DNA of 64,000 nt, from the NCBI RefSeq assembly GCF_001949145.1, contig NW_019091684.1:21892-85891 (forward strand), read 5' to 3'. The notes below the pieces were generated by a model, which had not been told where the DNA came from, did not search any database, and worked only from the letters and a program-made list of their open reading frames with translations. The translations under genes were made by a program, and so were the position numbers. Positions within the stretch are counted from its first letter, which is position 1. Each line of letters starts with the position of its first letter. Source of the stretch: Acanthaster planci. Its lineage: Eukaryota > Echinodermata > Asteroidea > Valvatida > Acanthasteridae. Below are positions 45,301 through 54,900 of this stretch, in pieces.

Positions 45301-45657
45301 TGTTTTGTTGTTGGTTCACAGAAGGTGGATGATGACCGAGTCTCATACCATTCAGACCGATCGGAGGACTATGGCCGTAGGGACCATGGAGACAGTCGCT
45401 ACGACGATGCCATGTATGATGACGAAGTCAAGCAGTACAACTCCAAGGATCCCCGCTACGCCGATGACACTCCCTACGACGACCAAAGCTATGGTAACCG
45501 TAGCTACGAAGACAGCGAGGAGCGCAGCCATGGTGACCGTCGCTATGATGACGGTTACTCATATGAGGATAGCAGTCGCCGCTACAGCTACACAGGCTCA
45601 GAGGGGGGCTCTGATGCCTCCCAGGTGGCTAGGAACAAACTGGCCACCAACGTGTGA
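27220..45657 (+). CDS. KIRREL: Kirrel/Neph-family adhesion receptor (complete, 774 aa)
   Basis: Type I membrane Ig receptor, partner of nephrin in trans. Twelve exons: 27220-27340, 31678-31849, 34291-34442, 36636-36953, 38263-38397, 38754-38873, 39790-40044, 41725-41859, 43211-43372, 44317-44421, 44796-45109, 45322-45657. Lengths sum to 2325 nt with all phases matching and a single terminal stop. Domains: signal peptide (1-40), Ig1 (41-148), Ig2 (149-254), Ig3 (255-339), Ig4 (340-424), Ig5 (425-523), membrane helix (about 528-551), tail to 774. Human KIRREL1 has 757 residues and the same plan. Ig5 keeps the family pattern WTWDDQQLEEG ... GGVLSELVIDGV. The C-terminus TNV fits a class I PDZ ligand, like THV of vertebrate Neph1. 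Invertebrates may have one Kirrel, so no paralogue number is assigned. Confidence 0.95.
27341..31677. other. Kirrel intron 1 (about 4.3 kb)
   Basis: AT-rich. Holds the foldback element at 31011-31172 and scattered TACATGTA palindromes (29008, 30700-30720, 30812). No conserved exon was recognised on either strand. Confidence 0.7.
31011..31172. mobile_element. Foldback/tandem element in Kirrel intron 1
   Basis: Two direct units (31011 and 31080) of CCGACGCCTCATACA(C/T)GTAAGTCC, followed by an inverted piece at 31141-31170 (GGCGTTGGACCTATAAGGCG). Suggests a small foldback element or decayed MITE. Confidence 0.65.
31678..31849 (+). CDS. KIRREL: Kirrel exon 2: Ig1, first half
   Basis: After TTTTAG: WAAQSFQEEPSDTAVV, LKCIIAEKSGELIWFKGEEY, KYPR. 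Same strand layout as nephrin exon 2, including the PRY motif split by the intron. Phase 2 end, donor GTATGG. Confidence 0.92.
31850..36635. other. Kirrel introns 2 and 3 (around exon 3)
   Basis: Non-coding apart from exon 3. Contains a short TGAA microsatellite at about 32525-32547, poly-T near 33678-33698 and several TACATGTA/ACCGGTA motifs. Nothing else recognised. Confidence 0.65.
34291..34442 (+). CDS. KIRREL: Kirrel exon 3: Ig1, second half
   Basis: Encodes YSFEGNTSLGEYNLQIDNA, EDDGEYHCQVTATTD and SRRARLIIQ, the strongly conserved Kirrel Ig1 ending. Carries an N-glycosylation site (NTS). Donor GTACGT. Confidence 0.94.
36636..36953 (+). CDS. KIRREL: Kirrel exon 4: Ig2
   Basis: Whole domain: IPSMMTLRPSDPILSVV, NLTCEATSANPAAQIKWLRGG, and IVYECQVSHMAMATP. 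A family-typical NLTC glycosylation/cysteine motif is present. Donor GTAAGC. Confidence 0.95.
37092..37133. repeat. 12-bp minisatellite, short block in Kirrel intron 4
   Basis: CACAAGACCAGA units, the reverse complement of the nephrin-intron minisatellite. Three to four copies. Shows that this sequence is dispersed and present in both partner genes. Confidence 0.85.
38263..38397 (+). CDS. KIRREL: Kirrel exon 5: Ig3, first half
   Basis: Encodes HAPVVVVEASHTPIREDTP, FRCVVDANPRRVSYLWAKNG. The YxWAKxG motif equals that of vertebrate Kirrel Ig3. Phase 1 end, donor GTGAGA. Confidence 0.93.
38754..38873 (+). CDS. KIRREL: Kirrel exon 6: Ig3, second half
   Basis: Encodes AEDNQVELVITKEDHMASI, then ACTAENTIGSVTGSLTTPVL. 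The frame is short and bounded by CCCAG and GTGAGT; it is found only by splicing logic. Confidence 0.92.
39790..40044 (+). CDS. KIRREL: Kirrel exon 7: Ig4
   Basis: Encodes YGPRFLEVPVSVSVDEEG, MSCSADGNPTPTIKWTRLG and GTYVCIATVPGFEPIMSYGR, ending VDIN with a GTCAGT donor. This donor and the last 18 or so coding bases are the seed of the 43-bp tandem array at 40045-40929. Confidence 0.95.
40045..40929. repeat. 43-bp tandem array derived from the Kirrel exon 7 donor
   Basis: Units run GTCAGTCAGGGGATAGCTGG ... GGACATTAATG. The unit's last bases equal the end of exon 7 and its first bases equal the donor. Interrupted by 517 N (40216-40732); if the gap length is right, about 20 units. A few post-gap units are degenerate or truncated. 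Confidence 0.95.
40216..40732. other. Assembly gap (517 N) in Kirrel intron 7
   Basis: Gap inside the 43-bp array; flanked on both sides by array units, so it is almost surely more of the same repeat. Confidence 0.99.
41725..41859 (+). CDS. KIRREL: Kirrel exon 8: Ig5, first half
   Basis: Encodes AIPEIKSPSQQTAKLDGK, LECFTDTKPDPYLAMWTWDD, QQLEE. The ECF...W.W motif is the diagnostic Kirrel Ig5 core. Donor GTAGGC. Confidence 0.94.
43211..43372 (+). CDS. KIRREL: Kirrel exon 9: Ig5, second half
   Basis: Encodes GTVGRFTATKREANGGVLSE, ADFGVYNCTMMNEVGDVSLL. Completes Ig5 with its second Cys and an NCT glycosylation site. Donor GTGAGA. Confidence 0.95.
44317..44421 (+). CDS. KIRREL: Kirrel exon 10: transmembrane segment
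   Basis: Encodes a 24-residue hydrophobic helix (LIVWIIIAVIGTSAVIFV and following) and the stop-transfer CRRKW. Joins to the tail exon with an Arg codon split by the intron. Confidence 0.94.
44796..45109 (+). CDS. KIRREL: Kirrel exon 11: membrane-proximal cytoplasmic tail
   Basis: Begins RRKKATSLNKGKVQLEIV, similar to the vertebrate Kirrel juxtamembrane stretch (RKDVTLRKLDIKVE). Then an acidic patch TDDDDQ, Pro-rich TPPSTPGKPRY and several tyrosines (YAEP, YSEP, DPHY) that could be phosphorylation sites. Confidence 0.92.
45322..45657 (+). CDS. KIRREL: Kirrel exon 12: distal tail and stop
   Basis: 111 codons dominated by Asp, Tyr, Arg and Ser (repeated RYDD, YSYEDS and YGNRSYED-like units), ending ARNKLATNV then TGA. 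Low-complexity, with many tyrosines. The last three residues TNV fit a PDZ ligand. Confidence 0.93.
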   Translation, partial: KVDDDRVSYHSDRSEDYGRRDHGDSRYDDAMYDDEVKQYNSKDPRYADDTPYDDQSYGNRSYEDSEERSHGDRRYDDGYSYEDSSRRYSYTGSEGGSDASQVARNKLATNV

Positions 45658-46963
45658 TGACGGCATCGGTGTGGCTTGGCTGCAGGAACTGAGCTTTGAA
45701 TGGTTCAATTCATCATCAGTGTTCCAGGTTCATTCATTGAACGATTTGAGCTCATTTGAGCGATTCATTGCTCAGAGATAGTTTTATGCGGTGGCAGTGG
45801 TATGACAAGATTAAGTTTTTCATCAGAAATGGCAAAGGAAATTTTGTTTCCGTGCACACAGTCGTACCTTTTTGACCAGGGCGAAAAAACCTGGCAACCA
45901 AAAAATTAACACTTCCCTGAGATAGATTTGTAGGAAAAGTACTTGATTTGTACCTGCTGTTTTGGGTCAGAATCCTGCAATTTGTCCCACGTTACGGGCC
46001 TTTGATTTTCCTCAAATGCCAGGCTCTTTCGCGCATGCTCTCATTTTACCAGCGGGAAGGGTGCTGATCAAAGCTTCAGTCAGTTTTGCGGGTTCAGCAA
46101 GCTGTACATGGGGGTGTTTGGATTTGACAGCTTCATCTTTGGCTGGATCAATCTGTTGTGCACGTGTAAAACACTAGCGGACTCTGACAAATTGATATGT
46201 TCTTGCTCTAGAGGTAAGTGAAAACTTGCCAAAGTGTGACCTAGCAAGCACCTTACTTTTTCGTAGTGTTACTGGAAACCTGTGGTTTGGACGGTCCTTA
46301 GACATGAAATGTAATCTGCATGTAGTAAGACGCAATCCTTACCGACATTTTCTGACATCGATTCTGCGTTTCAAGGCAGGGCAAGACTTAATAACTCTTT
46401 TTGTACTGAGGGCTCGCCACAGTAGGCCAATCACTGGTTGGTGAAAACTACAATTGTAACATAAGCACATGAACAGTCAGTATTGCTGCTGTACTGTACA
46501 TTAAAGTCATGCATGGAGTTACCACAATGCCGCCCCACTACTGTCATGTAAAAGTGACATCCTGTCGAGCGTGTCCATTTTTGTGAACAAACTTGTTGAA
46601 AACTTGAAATTTAGTGACAGCTTTAGCGTAGCTCTTTGAATAGGCCCGCATGTACATGTAAGTCAGCATTTGTATGGCACGTTTACTGCTGTGTTATTGA
46701 AGTTAATTGAAACTCACTGTCAGTATTATAAGTGTTGTTTTGCTCTCAAGTAAAGATGTCCTTACCTGTATAAAGACCACAGATGATTTTTACTGTGGAT
46801 TTTTAATGAATACACTCAGAAAATGTGCTTGTCGGATACTTTTGCATCGCATTGAGAGTACTTTGAAATTTGGTCCATCTCACTCCAGTAAGTTTTACAA
46901 ACACATAAGTCAGTTCAAAATGCCCACATTCAGGATGCTTCCAAAGTATTTCCATGCATGAGG

Positions 46964-46969
46964 AATAAA
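46964..46969 (+). terminator. Candidate poly(A) signal for Kirrel
   Basis: AATAAA 1.3 kb after the Kirrel stop codon. Another at 49963-49968 is followed by a GT-rich run and could serve a longer 3' UTR. Neither can be verified here. Confidence 0.35.
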
Positions 46970-49900
46970 AAGTTAGGCCTCTCGTTATTTATGATTAAAG
47001 TCTGGTTGATACTCTGCACTGAAGTGAACTTGAATGTGGTTTTTGTAAAGCCAGATCAAATATCCGTCTTGTGATTTTGCAGAAGTGGAACACATTTCAA
47101 CCCAAGTGAATTTCGCTTAACTTTCTTGTTCTCTTGTACCAGTAGTATGAAAAAGCCTTAACCCTCCAGCCTACTTTGGCTAGAAGCCCTGCCAGACATC
47201 AGTCTGCATCATTGGTCAAAGTGGCTTGCCGGGCTAGTGTAACAAGATCCAACAGGTCAACTCTCCCCAAGGCCAAACAGCCTGGGAGTCTGTGGTTGTC
47301 AGTCACCACAGGACCCACCAGTGGCATTGTTCAATGGGACGAGCTCCCGTTGTCTCAACATAGCCAGTTTGTTGGGCTGCTGTTGATTGCCCAGCCCATC
47401 AAAGTGCATCAGACTTTTTCACCTGATGCCCTGTGCTGCGTCTGGTAGGGTTAGGGCTTAGGCACAGCTGTAATATAAATGCCCAGCTCCGCCTCTCACT
47501 GGAATCACTCACGGAAGGCAGGACAGTGCTAGCTAGGTAGCAGAAGGGCTCCAACCTGTTACAGAATGCTGTACATTTTCGCCCCAATTAAAATTTACAG
47601 TTTGCCACTTCAGATACATTCCAGTATTGCTTTGTAATGCCATGAGGTCCATACAAATAGTTGGGAAGTGTTAATGTTTAACAATACGGTTCTTAAAACT
47701 TGAGGATACATGTATTTCACAATGAAGCTTTGTCTTGAGAGTACAACTAATGGAATGATTGAAAAGATATTTCAAACTGCGTGTTGTTACATTTTCGAAA
47801 TTGGCTGGAAAGCTGTGTAAAAAGCACTGTGTTGTGTTTTGAAGCCAAATTCAAATTTAACTTCTTTTGCATAAATCTTTGTTTAATTTACTTGTGTGGC
47901 ATTGTTATAAATGTCCTTGTGATCACAGCAGAGTTGGCAAAATCGTCCTCTTGCCACATCAACATGAATTGTTGACGGTCTTTGTGATGCATTCCGCTTC
48001 TTACTTCAAAACACACCAAAGGGACAAGTACATATACAGCCAATTATTGTGACCTTCACATTTTAATGGTTCAGTACTTGAGAGTTATTTTCATGTCAAA
48101 TTCAGTGATGCATCTTGATAACCATGTGTACACGGCACTTGTACCCGTGTAAACACAAAAAACCTGAACATGTCACAGGTGTACCGGATTCTGCCGCTGT
48201 GAGTAGACTTGTAGGAGATAAAAGGCTATTGTATTATAAATTGAAGACACCGGCAGAGAACACCACAAAGTCTGCTGCTGGCCATGGACAGGGCATACAT
48301 CTGTAAAATGCTCATGTTCAAATAGACACCTGAAAGGTACCTACATGTATTAAGTATGCACACATTTGTACAATGCTTGGCAAATGGGAATGTCCCTTTG
48401 AAATTATGCGCGGCAGTCAACGTGTTAATTTACAATGTACTGTTTTTCTAGGAAACAGGTTTTTCGGATGTAGATTTCTTTTGTATCTAGTATACCTGTA
48501 CATACCCAGTAGTACTATAGTTTGACAGCATGTAAATATGAACCATGGAAGCTTTGATTAAACAGTAGGAAGGGCATTCAGTCCACCTGCTCACGTTTCT
48601 GTTTACAACCAATGGCGGTGGAAAGATTTTCCAAAGTGGAGGGGGGGTACAGTGTGAGACGATCAGGCATCAGCCATCAGTGCCCTAATCCATTGAAGCA
48701 GGGGTGAGATTTGTCAGGTTTTTTCCCCATTTTGGTATTTTCTTGGTTTTCAAACAGTTGGGGAAATGTTGAGATCTCCTTTAAGGTGCTTTTAATGATA
48801 AAAGTTGATAAATAACCCAAAAATGGGCATTGGGGGTACGGTACCTTGAGGCAGACAAATTTATACCATAGTCCCAGGGCCTGCACTGCTGTGGGCCTTC
48901 AAAACCGCTGGTCGGATTATTTCATGGCTATTTGCTATTCCTCCAATCTCACCCCTGGCGATGGCCCGCCCTATTGCACACAGTTTGTCAAAAGCATTCA
49001 GGACAGACAGTCCTGCACTCACCACCACCTCCAGTATGTTAAACACTTGGCTGTACACCTGTCACTCTCCAGTCTATCACAAGTCAATCACCACTACGTG
49101 TATTGTCACATCACACATTGCGATTGAGTCATCACGTTGCTGTCTTACCTACCTATAGTACTTGGAAAGCCTTTGTCTCACACTGTCAAGTTAATTGACA
49201 TTTGATTGACCAGCCCTTGACTAGTAAAAGCCTCACTGTCATTCTGGTGGAAAGAAATTCACATTAATCTGAGCCTGTTTAATAGTTTGGTTACTTGTTT
49301 GCCTTTCTTTTGTTCCTTTTTGTTTTGTCTTGATTTTTTTATTCATTAATTTACTGTTTATTTTTTAATCGGTTGTTATGGGGTGATCTTGTATTGTTTT
49401 GCTTTTGTCAGGGTTTGTCTTCTTGTCTCTCTGTTGTACACGTAGTTTTTGCCCCAGAACCTTGGTTGTGAAGTCAGTTGAGTCCAAACCATCCTCTAGA
49501 ACATTCAGCTCAGCAAGGCAACCAAGCTAACTGTACACATGCTGCTCTCCAGAGATGTAGAAAAAGCGTAACCGTAAGTAATATCTGATCTATTACCTAA
49601 ACTTCAACCTTAGAATATTGGAAGACACCCATGTACAGTTTTTAGAGGTCGACCTTTTTTTTAAAAAAAGTATTATGCATAATTTGAAATAAGTTAACCT
49701 GTACTTGTTTTTTTGTTCATGTAGATTTAGTGTGGCTTTACCGAGTACTCTAAACATAATAAATTTAACCAAAGCATGTACTTGTTTCTAAGCAGTATAT
49801 TTATTTTTATTCTCCAGTTTTCTTTCTGTAAATTAAAGATTTTGAGGGTCTTTCCCAACCAATGAAATTATTCCAGCTTTTTTCATTGATAGCATTTTGC

Positions 49901-50740
49901 TCACTATGAAGCCTGGCACGAATTGAATCAAAGACTGCTTGCCATTGTCATGGCATCATTCCAATAAAGGTTTTTTTGGAAGTACACAAACCTTTTAAAG
50001 TGTCTATCTGTATCCACTGTCTCGCTTTAAAAATGCAATCGTTAAATTTTCTTGAAAGGTGCAAGTACATTGTACTGAAGTATTTGGACCTGCGAGTTGG
50101 AATAATAATTAAAGAAGATGTGCTTGGTAGCCACCTTTCCAGTAATTGTTTTTGTTATGGAGGGATAGCACAAAATCCCTACTCGTGTATCCCTGTGGAA
50201 CGAAAGCCCTTACCAGGATAGCGGCTGCCATGCACAACCTTTATAGAGGAATGTAACACGCACATTCCATCTGCATGTAAGCATGGTGTCACCGCAGTAA
50301 TGCTTTCTAATTTTGGTCCTTGGATTAGTTTACAAGTTCATCCTTAGTGCTTCTTTGGCAGTCATAAGACAGCATTCTTAGATGGGACTCTAACCGACAA
50401 ACCCCAACCTCCTGCAGGGAGTTTATCTACCATCAGCAACCTTTACTTGGAAGTGTACAAAAACATTTCGCCTCTATTTAAATCTATAAAAAGGGAACTG
50501 TGCATAAAAACCGTAACATAACACGTGATCTAAATGAACAGAACAGCCGAAACTATGTAATAAAGAAACTACCTATGTAATAACAATATACAAGGACTTC
50601 AGACCCCTGACAACCAGATAAAAACCAGTCAAAAAAATACGTGCTATAGAGTTACTAGCAAACATTATGGGGCTCATCATGCTGGCAGTGTTTTGTGAAT
50701 ATTCACAAATTCGTTTAACACTCCACAAGCTAACCTTTAA

Positions 50741-51146
50741 CCCCTTGCTGACGGGAATTTCTTTCCGAAAGCCGACTCCAAGAATTCCATCCTCACTTGG
50801 CCACGAAGGCCACCTACCAAACAGCAAATTTTCAGTTTGTGGCCCTGCATGCTCTGCACGCTTTGAATTACTCGGTGAAAAGGCTCATTGTTCGGTGGCA
50901 TGCGGCTCTACTCACCCTTCCACATTCCCGTTGCCTCTTTTCAAAGTGGGGACTATTGTGAAGCTGGTGAATATGATGCAAAATCGGTCTTTTCAATTCT
51001 GGGCTACGCACAAAGACCAATTACCAAATATACAAGAGCCAGGTTCTGCCTTCTTTCACCGTGTTCGCTTGAGCGTGGGCCGAGAATAATAGCTGAAAAG
51101 GATCTAAATTTTTACAGCGGCTACAGCCACTTCCCGGTGCGAAGGG
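50741..51146. mobile_element. Possible TTAA-flanked MITE downstream of HMBS
   Basis: 406 bp between TTAA at 50737-50740 and 51147-51150. Ends are CCCCTTGCTGACGGGAA and, reversed, CCCTTCGCACCGGGAA. Resembles a non-autonomous piggyBac-type element. No transposase frame. Confidence 0.5.
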
Positions 51147-51773
51147 TTAAAGCTTAGCAAAACGGGTATACATTGCTCATATTTTTGTTGTATTAGAACT
51201 AGGCTATACACCTACTGAGCCGCACTTAAATAAAGTGAGTTCTTCAAGTTCGGAACCGCAACAGCACAGCGTTCAGCGTCAATTTGGTTCAGCAAATTAC
51301 ATTTGGCACAGCAAGCCCTTTAGCTTGATAGGGTGTGCCGCGCCATCGGTGTTCTGCATGGCAGTGGCATGACACTACTCTCTTTAAGTTTGACATGGCA
51401 GCAGCGTATAGTCTAGGCCTTACTTTTTAATTATTGATTTAAAAGGTCCTGAATTCCCAACATAAACTGTTTCCTGAACACAGATCCAGCCAGTGCACCC
51501 ATACACACACAGACACAAGACAGAAACGGCATATCCCTTCAGCTTTGCTCAGAGCATAAAAAAAATGTCTTTTTATAAATCAAACTAAACACCTTTTCTG
51601 AAGTTGACAAATAGTGAGATAGGCTGCACCAAAGAAAGACCGTCAATACAGAAGAATAAAGTGGAGGTACAAGTCTTCACATTCATGACGTGGACAGGAA
51701 AAATTCACCTCCAAAGTTTCCATAACTATTAAAAAATTTGCACCACGGAAAAGACTAAAAACTTCATGTAGTC

Positions 51774-51965
51774 TCAGTCAGTCTTGTTCCTCCTAGCGTC
51801 TATTTCTTGTTTCGCTGCCTCCAGTATCTTGTCTGCGCCATTTTTTAGCATTGCCGTGGCAACCGTGGACCCAAGCTGCTCGGCTGCATGGAGTGCATTG
51901 TGGGATAGATTGGGGGCAATGATGAAGGAGTACAGTTGGAAGGAATCTGGACTGTTGGATGGCTC
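51774..51965 (-). CDS. HMBS: HMBS exon 9 and stop
   Basis: C-terminal domain: [39 protein letters not shown], then TGA. Matches the [20 protein letters not shown] end of human HMBS. Starts after TCCAACAG in phase 0, consistent with exon 8. Confidence 0.92.
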   Translation of the reverse strand, partial: EPSNSPDSFQLYSFIIAPNLSHNALHAAEQLGSTVATAMLKNGADKILEAAKQEIDARRNKTD

Positions 51966-54900
51966 CTGTTGGACAAAAAATGTAAAAAAAAAATTGTACA
52001 ATGAGCTTCCTAAGCAAATTAATGTTATTGTGCGAGTGTACGAGTGAAGACATCTCGACTGAAATGTGGCTAAGGATTTTCTGAGTGGTTAAAATTGAAA
52101 CTTGGGGCCTGATTGTTTCACGGGGACCGGATCGCGATCAGTGATTTGAGGTTGGCTCACTGACACAAGAACCCGCCTCATGGATAGAGAGAACCAGCTT
52201 TGGGATCATTGATGGAGAGCCAGATCTGTGTGATACAAACAGGCCCTTTGACAGTCTTGAATGCCAGATGTTGTAAGTGGTGTGCATGAATGCCGTGGCC
52301 ACACATTTGCTATGTCTGTCTTGATCTGCCCACAGACCGATCCGTTTCACCATGCAATTCTGAACACACACCATGCTGCATGANNNNNNNNNNNNNNNNN
52401 NNNNNNNNNNNNNNNNNNNNNNNNNNNNNNNNNNNNNNNNNNNNNNNNNNNNNNNNNNNNNNNNNNNNNNNNNNNNNNNNNNNNNNNNNNNNNNNNNNNN
52501 NNNNNNNNNNNNNNNNNNNNNNNNNNNNNNNNNNNNNNNNNNNNNNNNNNNNNNNNNNNNNNNNNNNNNNNNNNNNNNNNNNNNNNNNNNNNNNNNNNNN
52601 NNNNNNNNNNNNNNNNNNNNNNNNNNNNNNNNNNNNNNNNNNNNNNNNNNNNNNNNNNNNNNNNNNNNNNNNNNNNNNNNNNNNNNNNNNNNNNNNNNNN
52701 NNNNNNNNNNNNNNNNNNNNNNNNNNNNNNNNNNNNNNNNNNNNNNNNNNNNNNNNNNNNNNNNNNNNNNNNNNNNNNNNNNNNNNNNNNNNNNNNNNNN
52801 NNNNNNNNNNNNNNNNNNNNNNNNNNNNNNNNNNNNNNNNNNNNNNNNNNNNNNNNNNNNNNNNNNNNNNNNNNNNNNNNNNNNNNNNNNNNNNNNNNNN
52901 NNNNNNNNNNNNNNNNNNNNNNNNNNNNNNNNNNNNNNNNNNNNNNNNNNNNGAGTCTGACTGAAGTGCATACACCTGCAAACGACTGTACAGCTTGAAT
53001 AGGCAGCGGTTTATCCTGAGGCCGCGCCATCTTATGTTGCGGACAGAGATCAAATGCGCGGATTTTCCGTAACAAAGCTGATGCGTACCATCTTTTGCAG
53101 CAAGTCTGGCGGTAAGTCAACGGATTGCATTTCCTGTACACACTCTGATCCATCAAGGCTGAACGCTGCCCCTGTCAATTTTATCTACAAGACAGAGAGA
53201 TGAAGAAAAAGTGCTTTGCAAATGAATGAGTACTTTATAGGACAGACTGAGTTTTGATGACTGGTTTCGAACGCAGCCAAATAAAAAATACTTGTGAGTC
53301 TAGGTCTCAGGCAAAAAAACAGCTGGACCTGACCTCTTAGGACTAACCCTCAAAACAGGCAAAACCACCTCCTAATTTTTTATGTAATATTGTCTCTATG
53401 CATGTTTTTCACACAAAAGAGGATTTTTTCAGTAACATCTTGCCATTTTATCATCAATTGGACATGCTGTTCTCGTGCTGTATGCAGATTTCAGAGATAG
53501 GTCAGCCAGAAATGGATTCATTTTCCACCTCACACTCTATGCATGTGGGCTGCCATGTTTGTAATCACGAACTTCAAATGACCTATATCATATGACCTAT
53601 GTTATATTGGATTGAAACTTCACATTTGTGATGTTTGTATATATCTACACATCCTAAGTTTTGAAATGATTGGTTCAGTCAGCCTACCTTGCCATCTGCA
53701 ACCTGCGAGTCGACCGCCACGGGTGCACTGCAGCCCCCCTGCAGTGTCCCTAGCAATGCCCGCTCACAGACGCACTGCAGGAGTGTCACAGGGTCGTGCA
53801 GTCTGGACAGGAACTGGACGAGTCTTCGGTTGGCAACCTTGCACTCCACGGCCATGGCACCTTGGCATGGGGCGTACATGCAGACATCAGGAAGAAGGAC
53901 CTGCGCCCAAGAGAAATGGAACGAGTCGAAAATATGCTGGTTCAGGGGCCAATTTCAGGGAGTCGATAAACATCATTATGTTTATGTATAACCAATGACA
54001 GACTAATGGATGCTGGATAGCGGCAAACATAGTGGTACTTTTCTCTATTTTGCCTCATGTTTGAGCTTATGTTTGCATGGTCCATTCGCAAACAACAGTA
54101 AAGGCCCATTATTGTGTTTGCTCTCACTGAGCATCTCGACAGCCTTCCCGTTCATCAGACACAGAAAATAGCTTTTAAAATCTGAAAACATCATTTGCAC
54201 TGGGAAGATCTTCAAACACCGGGCAGACATTGTACACGGACCACTGTTCAACACTTTTGCATATTCAGCAGTGTTCCCGGCTACAATTCTGTGGTGACGT
54301 GTGATAGGGTTAAAGTCGGCCTTTTGCTGCGTATGAGGATCATACCTGGCTTATTCTGTGCTCCCAACCCATCCTATGCAGTCCAGCTGCAGCCAAGATC
54401 AGGCACGCGTAGTTGCCAGACTCGTCCAGCTTACGCAACCTGGTGTTTAGATTACCACGCTGGGGTAACAGGTTAAGGCCATTCTAGAATTCCGAGCTTC
54501 CTTTTGGTGTGTAACAAAAATGATGAATTATATGTAGCTACAGCTCCGATCTTAAACTCCATCAACAGTCTTTAGCAGACGGCAGACCAAGGAGGTACGT
54601 AGACTGAAAAGAAGTCCATTTTGATTTTGAAGTTGCACATTCCATTGCTTTAGTCAGCCGGGATGTGAGTGGCCACATACGAAGTAAAAACCTGAAAAGA
54701 GCTAAAAGCTAAAATTTGGAAAGCTATTGTAAATTTGTGCGGAGAGTTGTACAAAAAGCTGAAACTCAGAGTAAAACTCTATACAAAAGATGAATTCTCA
54801 TGCCCCTTGAATCAGAGAAGGCCACTTCTTGTAGGACTTGTAGCTCTTTAAATCGTCGGTGCACTGTTAAGGACAAGTATGAAACAGTCCATCCTGACCC

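Larger units (their letters stand above)
45658..51773. other. Convergent intergenic region: Kirrel and HMBS 3' UTRs
   Basis: The two genes end facing each other 6.1 kb apart. AATAAA signals for Kirrel lie at 46964 and 49963. For HMBS a weak ATTAAA on the minus strand lies at 51426-51431. The 406-bp TTAA-flanked element is at 50741-51146. No further coding frame with recognisable homology. Confidence 0.55.

Noticed and set aside
45305-45781. 158-codon frame overlapping the Kirrel last exon
   Set aside because: Out-of-frame shadow of the Asp/Tyr repeat exon; Thr/Met-rich composition is a by-product.
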